Below are positions 10,416-19,518 of a DNA stretch of 64,000 nucleotides, one piece after another. How positions within the stretch are numbered: the stretch's first letter is position 1; the number at the start of each line of letters is the position of its first letter. The stretch covers positions 62,001-126,000 of the forward strand of contig NZ_KE386599.1 in the NCBI RefSeq assembly GCF_000427865.1. Reading direction: 5' to 3'. The notes below the pieces were generated by a model, which saw only the letters and a list, made by a program, of their open reading frames with translations, was not told the DNA's origin and did not search any database. The position numbers were made by a program, and so were the translations under genes. The DNA comes from Corynebacterium sputi DSM 45148. GTDB taxonomy: Bacteria; Actinomycetota; Actinomycetes; Mycobacteriales; Mycobacteriaceae.

Positions 10416-10703
10416 GTGCAAGCAATTTTTGGAATCCTGAACATCGTCCTCCTGCTCTTTACCTACCTACTGCTGGCCCGCATCATCATGGAGATGATCG
10501 CGTCATTCTCCAGGCAGTGGCGACCGGGGAAGGTGTTTTCATCGATAGGTGAAGTGGTCTTTACGATCACAGACCCGCCGGTGAAGCTGGTACGTCGACT
10601 CATCCCTCCCATGCCAATGGGCGGTGTCAGCATTGACCTTTCTGTGCTGGCGCTGTTCTTCGTTCTGATGATTCTCAGGATGATTGTCATGCAGTTCGCT
10701 TAA
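10416..10703 (+). CDS. yggT: YggT-family small membrane protein
   Basis: This 95-aa protein has two hydrophobic segments (about residues 2-28 and 68-93) separated by the conserved YggT-type loop ITDPPVKLVRRLIPP with a following GGVSIDLS. The start is GTG with GGGAAG just upstream. The family sits between sepF and divIVA in many actinobacteria and is thought to act in division or osmotic stress; a molecular function is not established. Confidence 0.88.
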   Translation: MQAIFGILNIVLLLFTYLLLARIIMEMIASFSRQWRPGKVFSSIGEVVFTITDPPVKLVRRLIPPMPMGGVSIDLSVLALFFVLMILRMIVMQFA

Positions 10704-10948
10704 CCGCAGAAGTTCATAACAAAAGCACTGCTTGTTGGCCCCTATGTGCGGGACAACGAAAAGGGCTAGAATGACGAAAGATCGAGTGGATCATAAGCCA
10801 GTTAATAGCTGATGTAACGAATCTATTGTCTGTTCGGATGATGGGTAAGTACCATGAGACACGTGGTCGCAAATTCTCAGTAACCGGTTGACACTGATCG
10901 CACAAATGTTCAAGGTTAATTTTTATCAACGTAAAGGGGAACTCTCCA
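10704..10948 (+). promoter_or_regulatory. divIVA upstream region with candidate promoters
   Basis: This 245-bp gap carries two promoter-like signals: a perfect TAGAAT -10 hexamer at 10767-10772, and a perfect TTGACA -35 hexamer at 10888-10893 followed by an AT-rich stretch (GGTTAATTTT) that can supply a -10. AAAGGGGAA before the ATG is the ribosome binding site. A separate strong promoter for divIVA agrees with its high expression in relatives. I see no small gene here. Confidence 0.5.
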
Positions 10949-12010
10949 ATGCCGCTGACTCCCGCTGATGTGCATAACGTCGCGTTCAGCAAGCCGCCGA
11001 TTGGCAAGCGCGGCTACAACGAGGACGAAGTTGATCAGTTCCTGGATCTCGTAGAGCACGCGCTCGGCGAACTCCAGGACGAGAACGCAGAATTGCGACT
11101 CCGTGTCGACGACCTTGAGCGTGACCTCGATGAGGCCACCGCCGCAGGTTCGTCTGCGCCGGTGAGTGCCGCTCCGGCGTCCTCCGCTCCGGAGGTCGAC
11201 GAGACTGCCCTCCGAGCCCGCATCGAAGCTGAACTCCGGGCTGAGTACGAGGACCGCGCGTCCTCCGAGTCCACCCGCGTCCGCGCTGACTCCGATGCCC
11301 GCGTCCGTGAGGCCGAGGAACGTGCGGCAGCCGCTGAGCAGCGTGCACTGCGCGCTGAAGAGGCTGCAGCTGAGGCAGTGTCGGCTTCCTCCCAGGAGGC
11401 TTCTGCTCCGGCCGCATCCAGCTCCGGCGCCGCTCAGGCAATGCAGGTGCTGTCGATGGCTCAGGAGACCGCGGACCGCGTCACCGGCGACGCCCGCCGC
11501 GACGCAGACCAGATGCTGACCGAGGCTCGCGACACCGCCGAGCGCACCGTCTCCAGTGCGAACGAGGAAGCTGAGTCGACGCTGACCTCCGCCCGCGATG
11601 AGGCTGAGTCGACTCTGACTCAGGCGCGTCGGGAAGCAGAAGAGACCGTCACCTCTGCCAAGAACCAGTCTGAAGAGATGCTGACCAACGCCCGCAACGA
11701 GGCGCAGTCCACTGTGACGGACGCCCGCCAGCGTTCAGAGCAGATGATTTCCGACGCAGACGCCCGCTCCGCAGCGACCATCAGCTCCGCTGAGCAGCGT
11801 GCCGCTGAGCTGCAGGCCGATGCTGAGCGCAAGCACACCGAGATCATGACCACGGTGCGCGAGCAGCAGTCTGCTCTCGAGTCCCGCATCGAAGAACTGG
11901 AACTCTTCGAGCGCGAGTACCGCACTCGCCTCAAGACCTTCTTGGAGTCCCAGCTCGAGGACCTCAACTCGCAGGAGTCCGCGGCCCCGGCTGACGGATA
12001 TAGCTCCTAG
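10949..12010 (+). CDS. divIVA: DivIVA/Wag31 polar growth scaffold
   Basis: This 353-aa coiled-coil protein marks the poles and drives apical growth. The N-terminal lipid-binding domain starts [13 protein letters not shown], with [17 protein letters not shown] following. An Ala/Ser/Pro-rich linker (about 60-90) leads into a long coiled coil. Residues about 188-280 are repeats of roughly 11 residues built on the pattern AR-x-EAE-x-T-V-T-x. The C-terminus is less regular. It ends directly before a strong terminator. Confidence 0.96.
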   Translation: MPLTPADVHNVAFSKPPIGKRGYNEDEVDQFLDLVEHALGELQDENAELRLRVDDLERDLDEATAAGSSAPVSAAPASSAPEVDETALRARIEAELRAEYEDRASSESTRVRADSDARVREAEERAAAAEQRALRAEEAAAEAVSASSQEASAPAASSSGAAQAMQVLSMAQETADRVTGDARRDADQMLTEARDTAERTVSSANEEAESTLTSARDEAESTLTQARREAEETVTSAKNQSEEMLTNARNEAQSTVTDARQRSEQMISDADARSAATISSAEQRAAELQADAERKHTEIMTTVREQQSALESRIEELELFEREYRTRLKTFLESQLEDLNSQESAAPADGYSS

Positions 12011-12022
12011 CAGTTGCACCCA

Positions 12023-12066
12023 TAACCCCACTGCCACTTTGCGTGGCGGTGGGGTTATACTTTTGC
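12023..12066 (+). terminator. Rho-independent terminator after divIVA
   Basis: The arms TAACCCCACTGCCAC (12023-12037) and GTGGCGGTGGGGTTA (12043-12057) pair over 15 positions with one T-G pair, leaving a 5-nt loop. They are followed by TACTTTT. It separates the division cluster from the T-box of ileS. Confidence 0.9.
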
Positions 12067-12071
12067 CCATA

Positions 12072-12321
12072 CGTGCTGCGATCCGGCCATCACCGGGGAG
12101 CACTCCGGAAGAACAGCGTTCAGCGCGCCCAGTAGAGCCGGACGGGTCCGGCCCGTCATCGCCGGTCTTAAGCGGATGTGGCCGTCACTGGACAACAGTG
12201 AGGGCCGCATCAAGCGGGGTGGTACCGCGTTTCCGGTGATCAGAATGTTGCCGTCGGCGTCCCCGTGTTTGGACGGTTTCCCGGGGCATCCGGGACAGCG
12301 AAGAACATGGGAGCCTCACAC
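12072..12321 (+). promoter_or_regulatory. Isoleucine T-box riboswitch of ileS
   Basis: The T-box core AAGCGGGGTGGTACCGCG lies at 12212-12229, with the TGGT (12220-12223) that pairs with the tRNA acceptor end. The upstream segment has the compact stem I of actinobacterial ileS T-boxes: ATCCGGCCATCACCGGGG with ATC (12089-12091, an isoleucine codon) as specifier, then CTCCGGAAGAACAG. No U-tract terminator lies before ileS, and the region runs into its ribosome binding site, so I infer translational control by uncharged tRNA-Ile, as known for this group. Confidence 0.9.
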
Positions 12322-15300
12322 GTGAACAAACCCACCTCAGCAGGCGGTGCCTACCCGCGCACCAACGCCTTTGGTCAGACCCAGGGAAGCCCGAGTTTCC
12401 CGGCTCTGGAAGACAAGGTCCTCGATTTCTGGAAGAAAGATGACACTTTCCAGGCATCGATCGACAACCGAGACGGTGCAGAAGACTACGTCTTCTACGA
12501 CGGGCCTCCGTTCGCAAACGGTCTGCCGCACTACGGCCACCTGCTGACCGGGTACGTGAAGGACATCGTCCCGCGTTACCAGACCATGCGTGGCTACCGC
12601 GTGCCCCGCGTCTTCGGCTGGGATACTCACGGCCTGCCAGCAGAGCTTGAGGCTGAGAAGCAGCTCGGCATCAAGGACAAGGGCGAGATCGAGAAGATGG
12701 GCCTCGCCGAGTTCAACGCCTACTGCGCTAAGTCCGTGCTGGAGTACGCCGACGAATGGCAGGAGTACGTCACCCGCCAGGCTCGTTGGGTCGACTTTGA
12801 GAACGGCTACAAGACGATGGATCCGGGCTACATGGAGTCCGTTATCTGGGCGTTCAAGGAGCTCTATGACAAGGGTCTGATCTACCAGGGCTTCCGCGTC
12901 CTGCCGTACTCCTGGGCTGAGCACACCCCGCTGTCGAACCAGGAGACCCGCCTAGACGACTCCTACAAAATGCGCCAGGACCCGACCCTGACCGTCACTC
13001 TGCCGATCATCGGAGCAGAAGGCGGCGCAGCAGAGGCTCTCATCGGCGCCAAGGCACTGGCCTGGACGACGACCCCGTGGACCCTCCCGTCCAACCTCGC
13101 ATTGGCCGTCCACCCGGATGTCACCTACGCAGAGGTCGAGGTTGGAGACGACGGAGCTGAGGAGTTCCGTGGTGAGCGTCTGCTTCTGGCTAAGCCCCTG
13201 ATCGGTGCGTATGCCAAGGAGCTGGGCGAGAACCGCACCATCGTCTCCGAGCACTCAGGTTCAGAGCTCGTCGGACTGACCTACGAGCCGGTTTTCGAGT
13301 TCTTCCGCGATGAGCCGAACGCCTTCCGCATCCTTGCCGCTGACTACGTCACCACCGAAGACGGCACCGGTATCGTCCACCAGGCTCCGGCCTTTGGTGA
13401 GGACGATATGAACGTCTGCCAGGCCAACGACATTGGCGTTGTCATCCCGGTCGACATGGACGGCAAGTTCACCTCCCTCACCCCGCCGTACCAGGGTCAG
13501 CTGGTGTTCGATGCCAACAAGGACATCATCCGCGACCTCAAGGCAGCCGGCCGCGTCCTGCGGCACCAGACCATCGAGCACTCCTACCCGCACTCGTGGC
13601 GTTCCGGTGAGCCGCTGATCTACATGGCTCTGCCGTCGTGGTTCGTCAACGTTACTGAGATCCGCGATCGCATGGTCGAGCTCAACCAGGAGATCGAGTG
13701 GGAGCCGGAGCACATCCGCGACGGCCAGTTCGGCAAGTGGCTCGAAGGCGCTCGCGACTGGAACATTTCCCGGTCTCGTTACTGGGGTTCACCGATTCCG
13801 GCATGGGTTTCCGATAACGACGAGTACCCGCGTGTGGACGTCTACGGCTCCCTTGATGAGCTTGAGGCAGACTTCGGGGTCCGTCCCGAGTCCCTGCACC
13901 GTCCGTACATCGACGAGCTCACTCGTCCGAACCCGGATGACCCGACCGGCCAGTCCACCATGCGCCGTGTCCCGGATGTCCTCGACGTCTGGTTCGACTC
14001 CGGTTCCATGCCGTTCGCGCAGGTGCACTACCCCTTCGAGAACAAGGAGTGGTTCGACACCCACGCCCCGGCGGACTTCATCGTGGAGTACATCGGCCAG
14101 ACCCGTGGCTGGTTCTACCTGCTGCACGTGCTGTCGACTGCACTGTTTGATCGCCCGGCGTTCAAGAAGGTCGTTGCCCACGGCATCGTCCTTGGTGACG
14201 ATGGACTGAAGATGTCCAAGTCCAAGGGCAACTACCCGAACGTCAACGAAGTATTCGCCCGCGACGGCTCCGACGCGATGCGTTGGTTCCTCATGTCCTC
14301 TCCGATCCTGCGCGGCGGCAACCTCATCGTCACTGAGCAGGGCATTCGTGAAGGTGTCCGCCAGGCACTGCTGCCGATGTGGAACGCTTATTCGTTCCTG
14401 CAGATGTACGCGTCGAAGCCGGCAGAGTGGACCACCTCTTCGGAGAACGTCCTGGACCGGTACATCCTGGCGAAGCTCGCGACGACCGTGGACTCGGTCA
14501 CCGAGCTTCTCGACGCCACCGATATCGCCCGCGCCAGCGACGAGATCCGTCAGTTCTGCGACGCTTTGACCAACTGGTACGTGCGCCGTTCCCGTGACCG
14601 TTTCTGGGAGGGCGACGAAGTCCACCCGGAGGCCTTCAACACTCTGTACACGGTGCTGGAGACTCTCACTCGGATCTCTGCGCCCTTGCTGCCGATGGCC
14701 TCTGAGGTCATCTGGAAGGGCCTGACCGGCGGCCGCTCGGTACACCTCACCGATTGGCCGACCTCTGCAGACTTGCCTCACGACGCCGATCTCGTCGCCG
14801 CCATGGACAACGTTCGCGCTGTCTGCTCTGCCGCATCGCGCGTGCGTAAGGCCAACAAGCTTCGCAACCGTCTGCCGCTGCCGAAGCTCACCGTCGCCGT
14901 AGCCGAGGCTGCGTCCCTGGAGCCGTTCGCCGGCATCATCCGCGACGAGGTCAATGTCGACGAGGTCGTCCTCACCGATGATGTCGCAGCTGCCGGCCGC
15001 TTCGAGGTCGTCGTCAACGCTCGTGCTGCAGGACCTCGTCTCGGCAAAGACGTCCAGAAGGTCATCAAGGCCGTGAAGTCCGGTGACTACGAGGTTGTCG
15101 ACGACACTGTTGTTGCCGGCGGTATCGCGCTTCTGGAGAGCGAGTACTCCCGTCGACTGGTCGCCGTAGACGCTGACTCCACCGCGGAGATCGACGGCGT
15201 CGACGGGCTGATCGTCCTGGACATGAATGTCACCCAGGACGGCGAAGCCCGCGGTTGGGCCGCTGACCTGGTGCGTGGCCTACAGGAGGCTCGTAAGAAC

Positions 15301-15486
15301 TCCGGATTCGAGATCACCGACCGGATCACCGTTTCCATCTCGGTGCCGGAAGAGTTCGCCGAATGGGCCGAGCAGCACCGCGACACCATCGCGCGTGAGG
15401 TGCTCGCGGTTGAGGTCGGGTACGTCGACGGTGAGCTGACCCACGACATTGGCCGTGGTGCTACCGCGGACGTAGCGAAGATCTAG
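12322..15486 (+). CDS. ileS: Isoleucyl-tRNA synthetase
   Basis: This protein of about 1054 aa charges tRNA-Ile. The class I signatures are present: HYGH (residues 70-73) within [17 protein letters not shown], and [13 protein letters not shown] in the catalytic C-terminal part of the Rossmann domain; the CP1 editing domain and the anticodon-binding helical domain follow in order. I choose GTG 12322 because GGGAG (12309-12313) sits 8 nt upstream. The in-frame ATG at 12307 is an alternative and would swallow this site. It is regulated by the T-box directly upstream. Confidence 0.95.
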   Translation: MNKPTSAGGAYPRTNAFGQTQGSPSFPALEDKVLDFWKKDDTFQASIDNRDGAEDYVFYDGPPFANGLPHYGHLLTGYVKDIVPRYQTMRGYRVPRVFGWDTHGLPAELEAEKQLGIKDKGEIEKMGLAEFNAYCAKSVLEYADEWQEYVTRQARWVDFENGYKTMDPGYMESVIWAFKELYDKGLIYQGFRVLPYSWAEHTPLSNQETRLDDSYKMRQDPTLTVTLPIIGAEGGAAEALIGAKALAWTTTPWTLPSNLALAVHPDVTYAEVEVGDDGAEEFRGERLLLAKPLIGAYAKELGENRTIVSEHSGSELVGLTYEPVFEFFRDEPNAFRILAADYVTTEDGTGIVHQAPAFGEDDMNVCQANDIGVVIPVDMDGKFTSLTPPYQGQLVFDANKDIIRDLKAAGRVLRHQTIEHSYPHSWRSGEPLIYMALPSWFVNVTEIRDRMVELNQEIEWEPEHIRDGQFGKWLEGARDWNISRSRYWGSPIPAWVSDNDEYPRVDVYGSLDELEADFGVRPESLHRPYIDELTRPNPDDPTGQSTMRRVPDVLDVWFDSGSMPFAQVHYPFENKEWFDTHAPADFIVEYIGQTRGWFYLLHVLSTALFDRPAFKKVVAHGIVLGDDGLKMSKSKGNYPNVNEVFARDGSDAMRWFLMSSPILRGGNLIVTEQGIREGVRQALLPMWNAYSFLQMYASKPAEWTTSSENVLDRYILAKLATTVDSVTELLDATDIARASDEIRQFCDALTNWYVRRSRDRFWEGDEVHPEAFNTLYTVLETLTRISAPLLPMASEVIWKGLTGGRSVHLTDWPTSADLPHDADLVAAMDNVRAVCSAASRVRKANKLRNRLPLPKLTVAVAEAASLEPFAGIIRDEVNVDEVVLTDDVAAAGRFEVVVNARAAGPRLGKDVQKVIKAVKSGDYEVVDDTVVAGGIALLESEYSRRLVAVDADSTAEIDGVDGLIVLDMNVTQDGEARGWAADLVRGLQEARKNSGFEITDRITVSISVPEEFAEWAEQHRDTIAREVLAVEVGYVDGELTHDIGRGATADVAKI

Positions 15487-15497
15487 AGGTTTTCCAC

Positions 15498-15531
15498 AGC
15501 CCGGGTGATGTCCACATCACCCGGGCTTTCG
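15498..15531 (+). terminator. Rho-independent terminator after ileS
   Basis: AGCCCGGGTGATG (15498-15510) and CATCACCCGGGCT (15515-15527) form a perfect 13-bp stem with a TCCA loop, followed by TTTC. It begins 12 nt after the ileS stop. Confidence 0.88.
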
Positions 15532-15631
15532 CGTGTCAGTGGACGGCGATGGGGGCGTCGTTGGCGATAGCGTCCGTGACCACGGCACAACCGCAGACCG
15601 ACTGCGGGCCGGTTACCCACAGGGGGATGGC

Positions 15632-16372
15632 ATGCACATCGTGAAGTCCGAGATCGAGACGCACAATCCGTGGAAGTGGTACGCGGACCATGTGGTCTCG
15701 TACCTCTACGAGATCTACGGCAGCCCAGAGACATGGCTATTCGCGGCAAACAACCGCTCGACGATGGCAGAGTGCATCTTGGATTCGGTGTACTCCTCGC
15801 GCGTGCGCCACGCCCAGGTGGACAGCATGATTCGTCGGTTCACGGCGTGGACGCTGGGGGAAAAGATCTGCGTTACGACGTCCACCCGGCTCATCCACGT
15901 CCTCCGCGGTGATGCCGGCGCACCCACAGTTCCGGAGACCTCAGTTCTGCCCGCTAACCGGATTGCCGGACGATTCAAGCGGGACATCGCCGCTGATCTG
16001 GCCTGGGAACTGGCTGAGGCGGGAGTCGAAGAATGCGCAGACTTCCGCGAATTGGGCCCTGACGAGCATGAGGACCTGCGCGCCAGGTGCTTGAGAATCA
16101 AGGGCTTCGGGGAATCCGGATGGGTGCATCTGTGTCTGCTGGCCGGTTCAGTAGTGGTATCTCCGACGACGGCGGTTCGCCGGTTTCTTGCGATGGATGA
16201 GTACCGAGTCCCGGACGAAGACATTGTCCTGATCCTTCGTTACGCAGCAGAGATGATCGAATTGCCGTACGCCGCGCTGATGCGTGCCGTCGACCTGGTC
16301 TCGCAGCGATGTCGGGGTACTTTGCTGGAGGATCTGGACCGGTTGACCTGCCCGGAGCCTCCCGCTGCTTGA
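15632..16372 (+). CDS. Unknown 246-aa protein with helix-hairpin-helix-like segment
   Basis: I do not recognise this protein with certainty. No signal peptide or membrane segment is seen. Residues 153-172 (CLRIKGFGESGWVHLCLLAG) resemble the helix-hairpin-helix of endonuclease III-type glycosylases, and SPTTAVRRFL (177-186) stands where those enzymes have a VDTH-type motif, so the catalytic Asp is not obvious. I choose ATG 15632 because AGGGGG lies 5 nt upstream; the frame is open further upstream to 15533. It ends 18 nt before dinB and could share its transcript, hinting at a DNA-damage link. That role is inference. Confidence 0.72.
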   Translation: MHIVKSEIETHNPWKWYADHVVSYLYEIYGSPETWLFAANNRSTMAECILDSVYSSRVRHAQVDSMIRRFTAWTLGEKICVTTSTRLIHVLRGDAGAPTVPETSVLPANRIAGRFKRDIAADLAWELAEAGVEECADFRELGPDEHEDLRARCLRIKGFGESGWVHLCLLAGSVVVSPTTAVRRFLAMDEYRVPDEDIVLILRYAAEMIELPYAALMRAVDLVSQRCRGTLLEDLDRLTCPEPPAA

Positions 16373-16376
16373 GGCC

Positions 16377-16382
16377 TACAAT
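16377..16382 (+). promoter_or_regulatory. -10 element TACAAT before dinB
   Basis: TACAAT lies 8 nt before ATG 16391, so transcription would start at or near the start codon (leaderless). No ribosome binding site is visible before that ATG, which supports the reading. The -35 region is not convincing. Confidence 0.5.
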
Positions 16383-16390
16383 TGGCCCTC

Positions 16391-17773
16391 ATGCTCCGCT
16401 GGGTCCTGCACATCGACATGGACGCGTTTTTCGCGTCGGTTGAACAGCTCACCCGGCCGACACTTCGTGGGCGACCGGTGGTGGTCGGGGGACTGGGCGG
16501 TCGCGGTGTTGTCGCGGGTTGCTCGTACGAGGCTCGGGAGTACGGTATCCACTCAGCGATGCCGATGGTTCGGGCCCGTCGGCTTATGCCCGGCAACGGT
16601 GTCGTGGTCTATCCACGCAAGGGAATCTACGGACCGGTGTCCCGCCGAGTGTTTGATGTGGTTCGGGAGAAAGTCGACATTGTCGAACAGCTCAGCGTCG
16701 ACGAGGCGTTCATGGAACCGCCCGAACTCGCTGGTGCTGAGCCGGACGAGGTCCGCCGCTGGGCCGAGGAACTCCGCGCACAGATCCTCCAGGAGACTGG
16801 ACTTCCATCGTCGATCGGCGCAGGATCCGGCAAACAGTTCGCCAAAATTGGCTCCGGTATGGCGAAACCAGATGGAGTGACGGTGATTGGCGCTGGCCAG
16901 CATGAGGAACTTCTCCATCCGCTGCCGGTGGGAAAATTGTGGGGGATTGGTCCCGTCTCCGAAGGTAAACTCCGCGGCCTCGGCGTAACCACGATTGGCT
17001 CATTCGCCTCGATGTCGCTGCGCGACGTGGAGGTCTCCCTCGGCAAAACCGTCGGCCCCGCATTGTGGAGGTTGGCACAGGGCCACGATGACAGACCAGT
17101 GAAGAAGCGCGCCGTCGCCAAGTCCATCTCGGCTGAACACACGTACCCGGAAGACTTGGTCTCCCGGGGACAAGTCGATGCCGCCATTGATAGAGCAGGA
17201 AAATCCGCTTTCCGACGCCTACTCAAAGACGGCCGCGGCGCCCGCACCGTAACCGTCAAAGTTCGATTGGCCGATCTGAGCGTCCACACCCGGTCAGAGA
17301 CCCTGTCTTTTGCAACGACCGACCAAGAGGTGTTGCTCGCTGTCGCGAGACGGATCTCCTTCAACGTCGACAGCATCGGGGCGATGCGTCTAGTCGGAGT
17401 GGGATTCTCGGGACTGGACACGACGATTCAGGAAGTGATGTTCCCCGAGCTCGACGTCGAGCAAGTTGTGGCAGACGACCTCAAGGCCGTTACCGACGTC
17501 TTGCCGATATTCCGTGCATCAGATTCCTCGTGGACTCCGACAACTGATGTCCACCATGAAGAATTCGGACACGGCTGGGTGCAAGGCGCCGGCCACGGCG
17601 TGGTGTCCGTTCGATTTGAAAGCAGGCTGTCAGGCCCTGGCCGGATGAAGACTCTACGAGAAGACGATCCGGCTCTGAAGGAGTGTTCACCACTGTGCAG
17701 TCTTGATTGGGACGAGTGGTTCCGCACGATTGAGGACGAAGGTATCGACGCGGAGCCGGATCTGCCTAGTTAG
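16391..17773 (+). CDS. dinB: DNA polymerase IV, Y-family translesion polymerase
   Basis: This 460-aa error-prone polymerase copies past lesions. The Y-family catalytic motifs are intact: HIDMDAFFASVEQ (residues 7-19, with D9) and LSVDEAFME (101-109, with D104 and E105). The steric-gate region and the little-finger domain follow. It lacks the recognisable C-terminal beta-clamp peptide by eye. I choose ATG 16391; TTG 16382 is in frame upstream but overlaps a good -10 element. The 3-prime end overlaps the convergent asparaginase gene by 8 nt. Confidence 0.93.
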   Translation: MLRWVLHIDMDAFFASVEQLTRPTLRGRPVVVGGLGGRGVVAGCSYEAREYGIHSAMPMVRARRLMPGNGVVVYPRKGIYGPVSRRVFDVVREKVDIVEQLSVDEAFMEPPELAGAEPDEVRRWAEELRAQILQETGLPSSIGAGSGKQFAKIGSGMAKPDGVTVIGAGQHEELLHPLPVGKLWGIGPVSEGKLRGLGVTTIGSFASMSLRDVEVSLGKTVGPALWRLAQGHDDRPVKKRAVAKSISAEHTYPEDLVSRGQVDAAIDRAGKSAFRRLLKDGRGARTVTVKVRLADLSVHTRSETLSFATTDQEVLLAVARRISFNVDSIGAMRLVGVGFSGLDTTIQEVMFPELDVEQVVADDLKAVTDVLPIFRASDSSWTPTTDVHHEEFGHGWVQGAGHGVVSVRFESRLSGPGRMKTLREDDPALKECSPLCSLDWDEWFRTIEDEGIDAEPDLPS

Positions 17774-18701
17774 CGTCGAAAAGCGTCTGGGGATGCGCAC
17801 CTGAGGCGATCGCTGCGGCGAGGACGATGCGTGCCTGCGGAGCCCGGAGATACCCGGAACCGACGACACCCCGCGCCGCGAGCGTCGCGCCGCCACCGGC
17901 ACCACCGTAGGTTCCCTGAACGTCACCACGCGGAACTCGAGTAGTCATGACCACCTGGACGCCCTTCTCCAATGCAGAAGAAATAGCGGCAGCCAACTCA
18001 GTTCCGACATTGCCAGACCCTAGGCCTTGAATGATCAGGCCGTGGGCGCCGGAGTTGATGGAGGCGTCGAGAAGCGAGCTGTCAGCACCCGCATACGCTG
18101 GGATGACATCGACCCGCACGCCATCCAACGCAGTGAGCGGGAGCGGATCAGGACGAGTGGGCTCTTCCGGTGCATTGGTAGCGAAGGCAAGCATGTCGGA
18201 TGTATGCCACTTGGTGACACCGCGCACCGGCAGCACGGCATGGCCGAAGACGACCAGAACCCCGATGTTCCGGGCCGATGCGTCCGACGCGACGACAAGA
18301 GCCTCAAAGAGATTGCCCGGGCCATCAGCCTCAGGGTGATCCGACGGCAGCTGAGCGCCGGTAAAAATGACCGGTCGGGGATCTCCATGGAAGATATCCA
18401 CCGCCATAGCGGTCTCTTCCATGGAGTCGGTGCCGTGCAAGACCACGACGCCAGCGACCTCCGGATCAGCAAGAGCCTCGTGGCAGGCAGCGACAACAGC
18501 ATCAATCTCCGACAACCGAACAGACGCAGAATCAATGTGCGCGATATCGCGGACCTCGACGGACATCGCGCCGGGTGCGAAGCGATCAGCAACAGGGCGA
18601 ACCACCTGCTCACCGGTCAACGTCGGCAACAAGTGCCCATTGCGGTCAGTGGTGCAAGAGATGGTGCCACCGGTGGCAAGGACGATAATTCGCGCAGACA
18701 T
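17766..18701 (-). CDS. ansA: L-asparaginase
   Basis: This 311-aa enzyme hydrolyses asparagine to aspartate and ammonia. The two active-site motifs are ATGGTIS (residues 9-15) and HGTDSMEET (89-97, with T91 and D92), and the catalytic lysine lies in VTKWHTSDML. No signal peptide is seen, so it is probably cytoplasmic. ATG 18701 is the first residue of the conserved N-terminus. The frame continues open upstream, but that part is antisense to the lipoprotein gene and is not coding. TAAGCT lies 7 nt before the ATG, suggesting a leaderless transcript. Confidence 0.93.
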   Translation of the reverse strand: MSARIIVLATGGTISCTTDRNGHLLPTLTGEQVVRPVADRFAPGAMSVEVRDIAHIDSASVRLSEIDAVVAACHEALADPEVAGVVVLHGTDSMEETAMAVDIFHGDPRPVIFTGAQLPSDHPEADGPGNLFEALVVASDASARNIGVLVVFGHAVLPVRGVTKWHTSDMLAFATNAPEEPTRPDPLPLTALDGVRVDVIPAYAGADSSLLDASINSGAHGLIIQGLGSGNVGTELAAAISSALEKGVQVVMTTRVPRGDVQGTYGGAGGGATLAARGVVGSGYLRAPQARIVLAAAIASGAHPQTLFDAN

Positions 18702-18836
18702 GACAATAAGCTTACGGCCGGAGCTTGAATACTCTGACGAAGGGTTCAGACAAGTCTCAGTGTCCGTTGGTAAAGTTCCCGAGCGTTCCCTTGATACCGA
18801 ATCCAAGCGGGCACCAGTTGCCCTCGGAGGAGAAAC

Positions 18837-19454
18837 ATGAACGCTCGTCGTAGTATCACGGCCCTGGTCGTCGCAGGCTGCACCGCCCTCTCTCTCGCTG
18901 CCTGCGGCGACGAGGGTGAAGAAGAGGTCACCACCTCCGAGACCACCACCACTGAAGAGGTGGAAACCCTGCCGACCGCGGCCGACCTCAATGCGGTTCT
19001 GGAGCGCGCGACCGATCCGAACCTGCCCGTCGAAGAAAAGATGAACACCGTCGAGGACGGTGAAGAAGCTGCCGAGTTCTTCGAGATCATGACCCAGTCG
19101 AAGGAAGAGACTGGCGCTAACGTGATCATCCTGGACCCGGTGCTGGAGGGCTACGCCCCGGACACCGTGCGCGTCCCGGCCCGCTTCGAGCAGCCGGACC
19201 AGGAGCCGCAGGAGATCCCGGAAATCGACTTCATCAAGATCGACGGTGACTGGCGTCTGTCCAAGACCTGGGCTTGCATGCTCGTCGAGCAGGTCTCTCC
19301 GGAGAACATCCCGCCGATGTGCGCCGAGGAGCCTGTCCCGGCGCCGGAGGGTGAGGTCATCGAGGAAGAGATCGCCCCGGCCCCGGAGGGTGAGCTTCCC
19401 CCGCCGGAGGAGGCTCCGGCCGAGGAGATGCCGGCTGAGCCGGCCCCGGCCTAA
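18837..19454 (+). CDS. Mtb12-like secreted lipoprotein
   Basis: This 205-aa protein has a lipoprotein signal peptide with lipobox LAAC (cysteine at about residue 23), a Thr/Glu-rich linker, and a domain beginning PTAADLNAVLERATDPNLPVEEKMN split as PTAADLNAVLERATDPN and LPVEEKMN, which resembles the low-molecular-weight antigen Mtb12 domain. The C-terminal 45 residues are Pro/Glu/Ala-rich with repeated PAPEGE and EEAPAEE units, likely wall-spanning. Function is unknown. AGGAG lies 4 nt before the ATG, and a terminator follows. Confidence 0.85.
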   Translation: MNARRSITALVVAGCTALSLAACGDEGEEEVTTSETTTTEEVETLPTAADLNAVLERATDPNLPVEEKMNTVEDGEEAAEFFEIMTQSKEETGANVIILDPVLEGYAPDTVRVPARFEQPDQEPQEIPEIDFIKIDGDWRLSKTWACMLVEQVSPENIPPMCAEEPVPAPEGEVIEEEIAPAPEGELPPPEEAPAEEMPAEPAPA

Positions 19455-19472
19455 AGAGTCGTCTGGTACTAG

Positions 19473-19511
19473 ACCCCTTGTGTGCAGCGCATTGCGCACG
19501 AGGGGTTTTTC
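19473..19511 (+). terminator. Rho-independent terminator after the Mtb12-like gene
   Basis: ACCCCTTGTGTGCA (19473-19486) pairs with TGCGCACGAGGGGT (19493-19506) with two G-U pairs, and a run of T follows (19506-19511). The run is on the plus strand only, so it serves the lipoprotein gene and not the convergent HNH gene. Confidence 0.88.
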
Positions 19512-19518
19512 TATGTCG

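Noticed and set aside
13789-14781. 330-aa minus-strand frame within ileS
   Set aside because: It is antisense to the ileS catalytic domain and carries no domain of its own.
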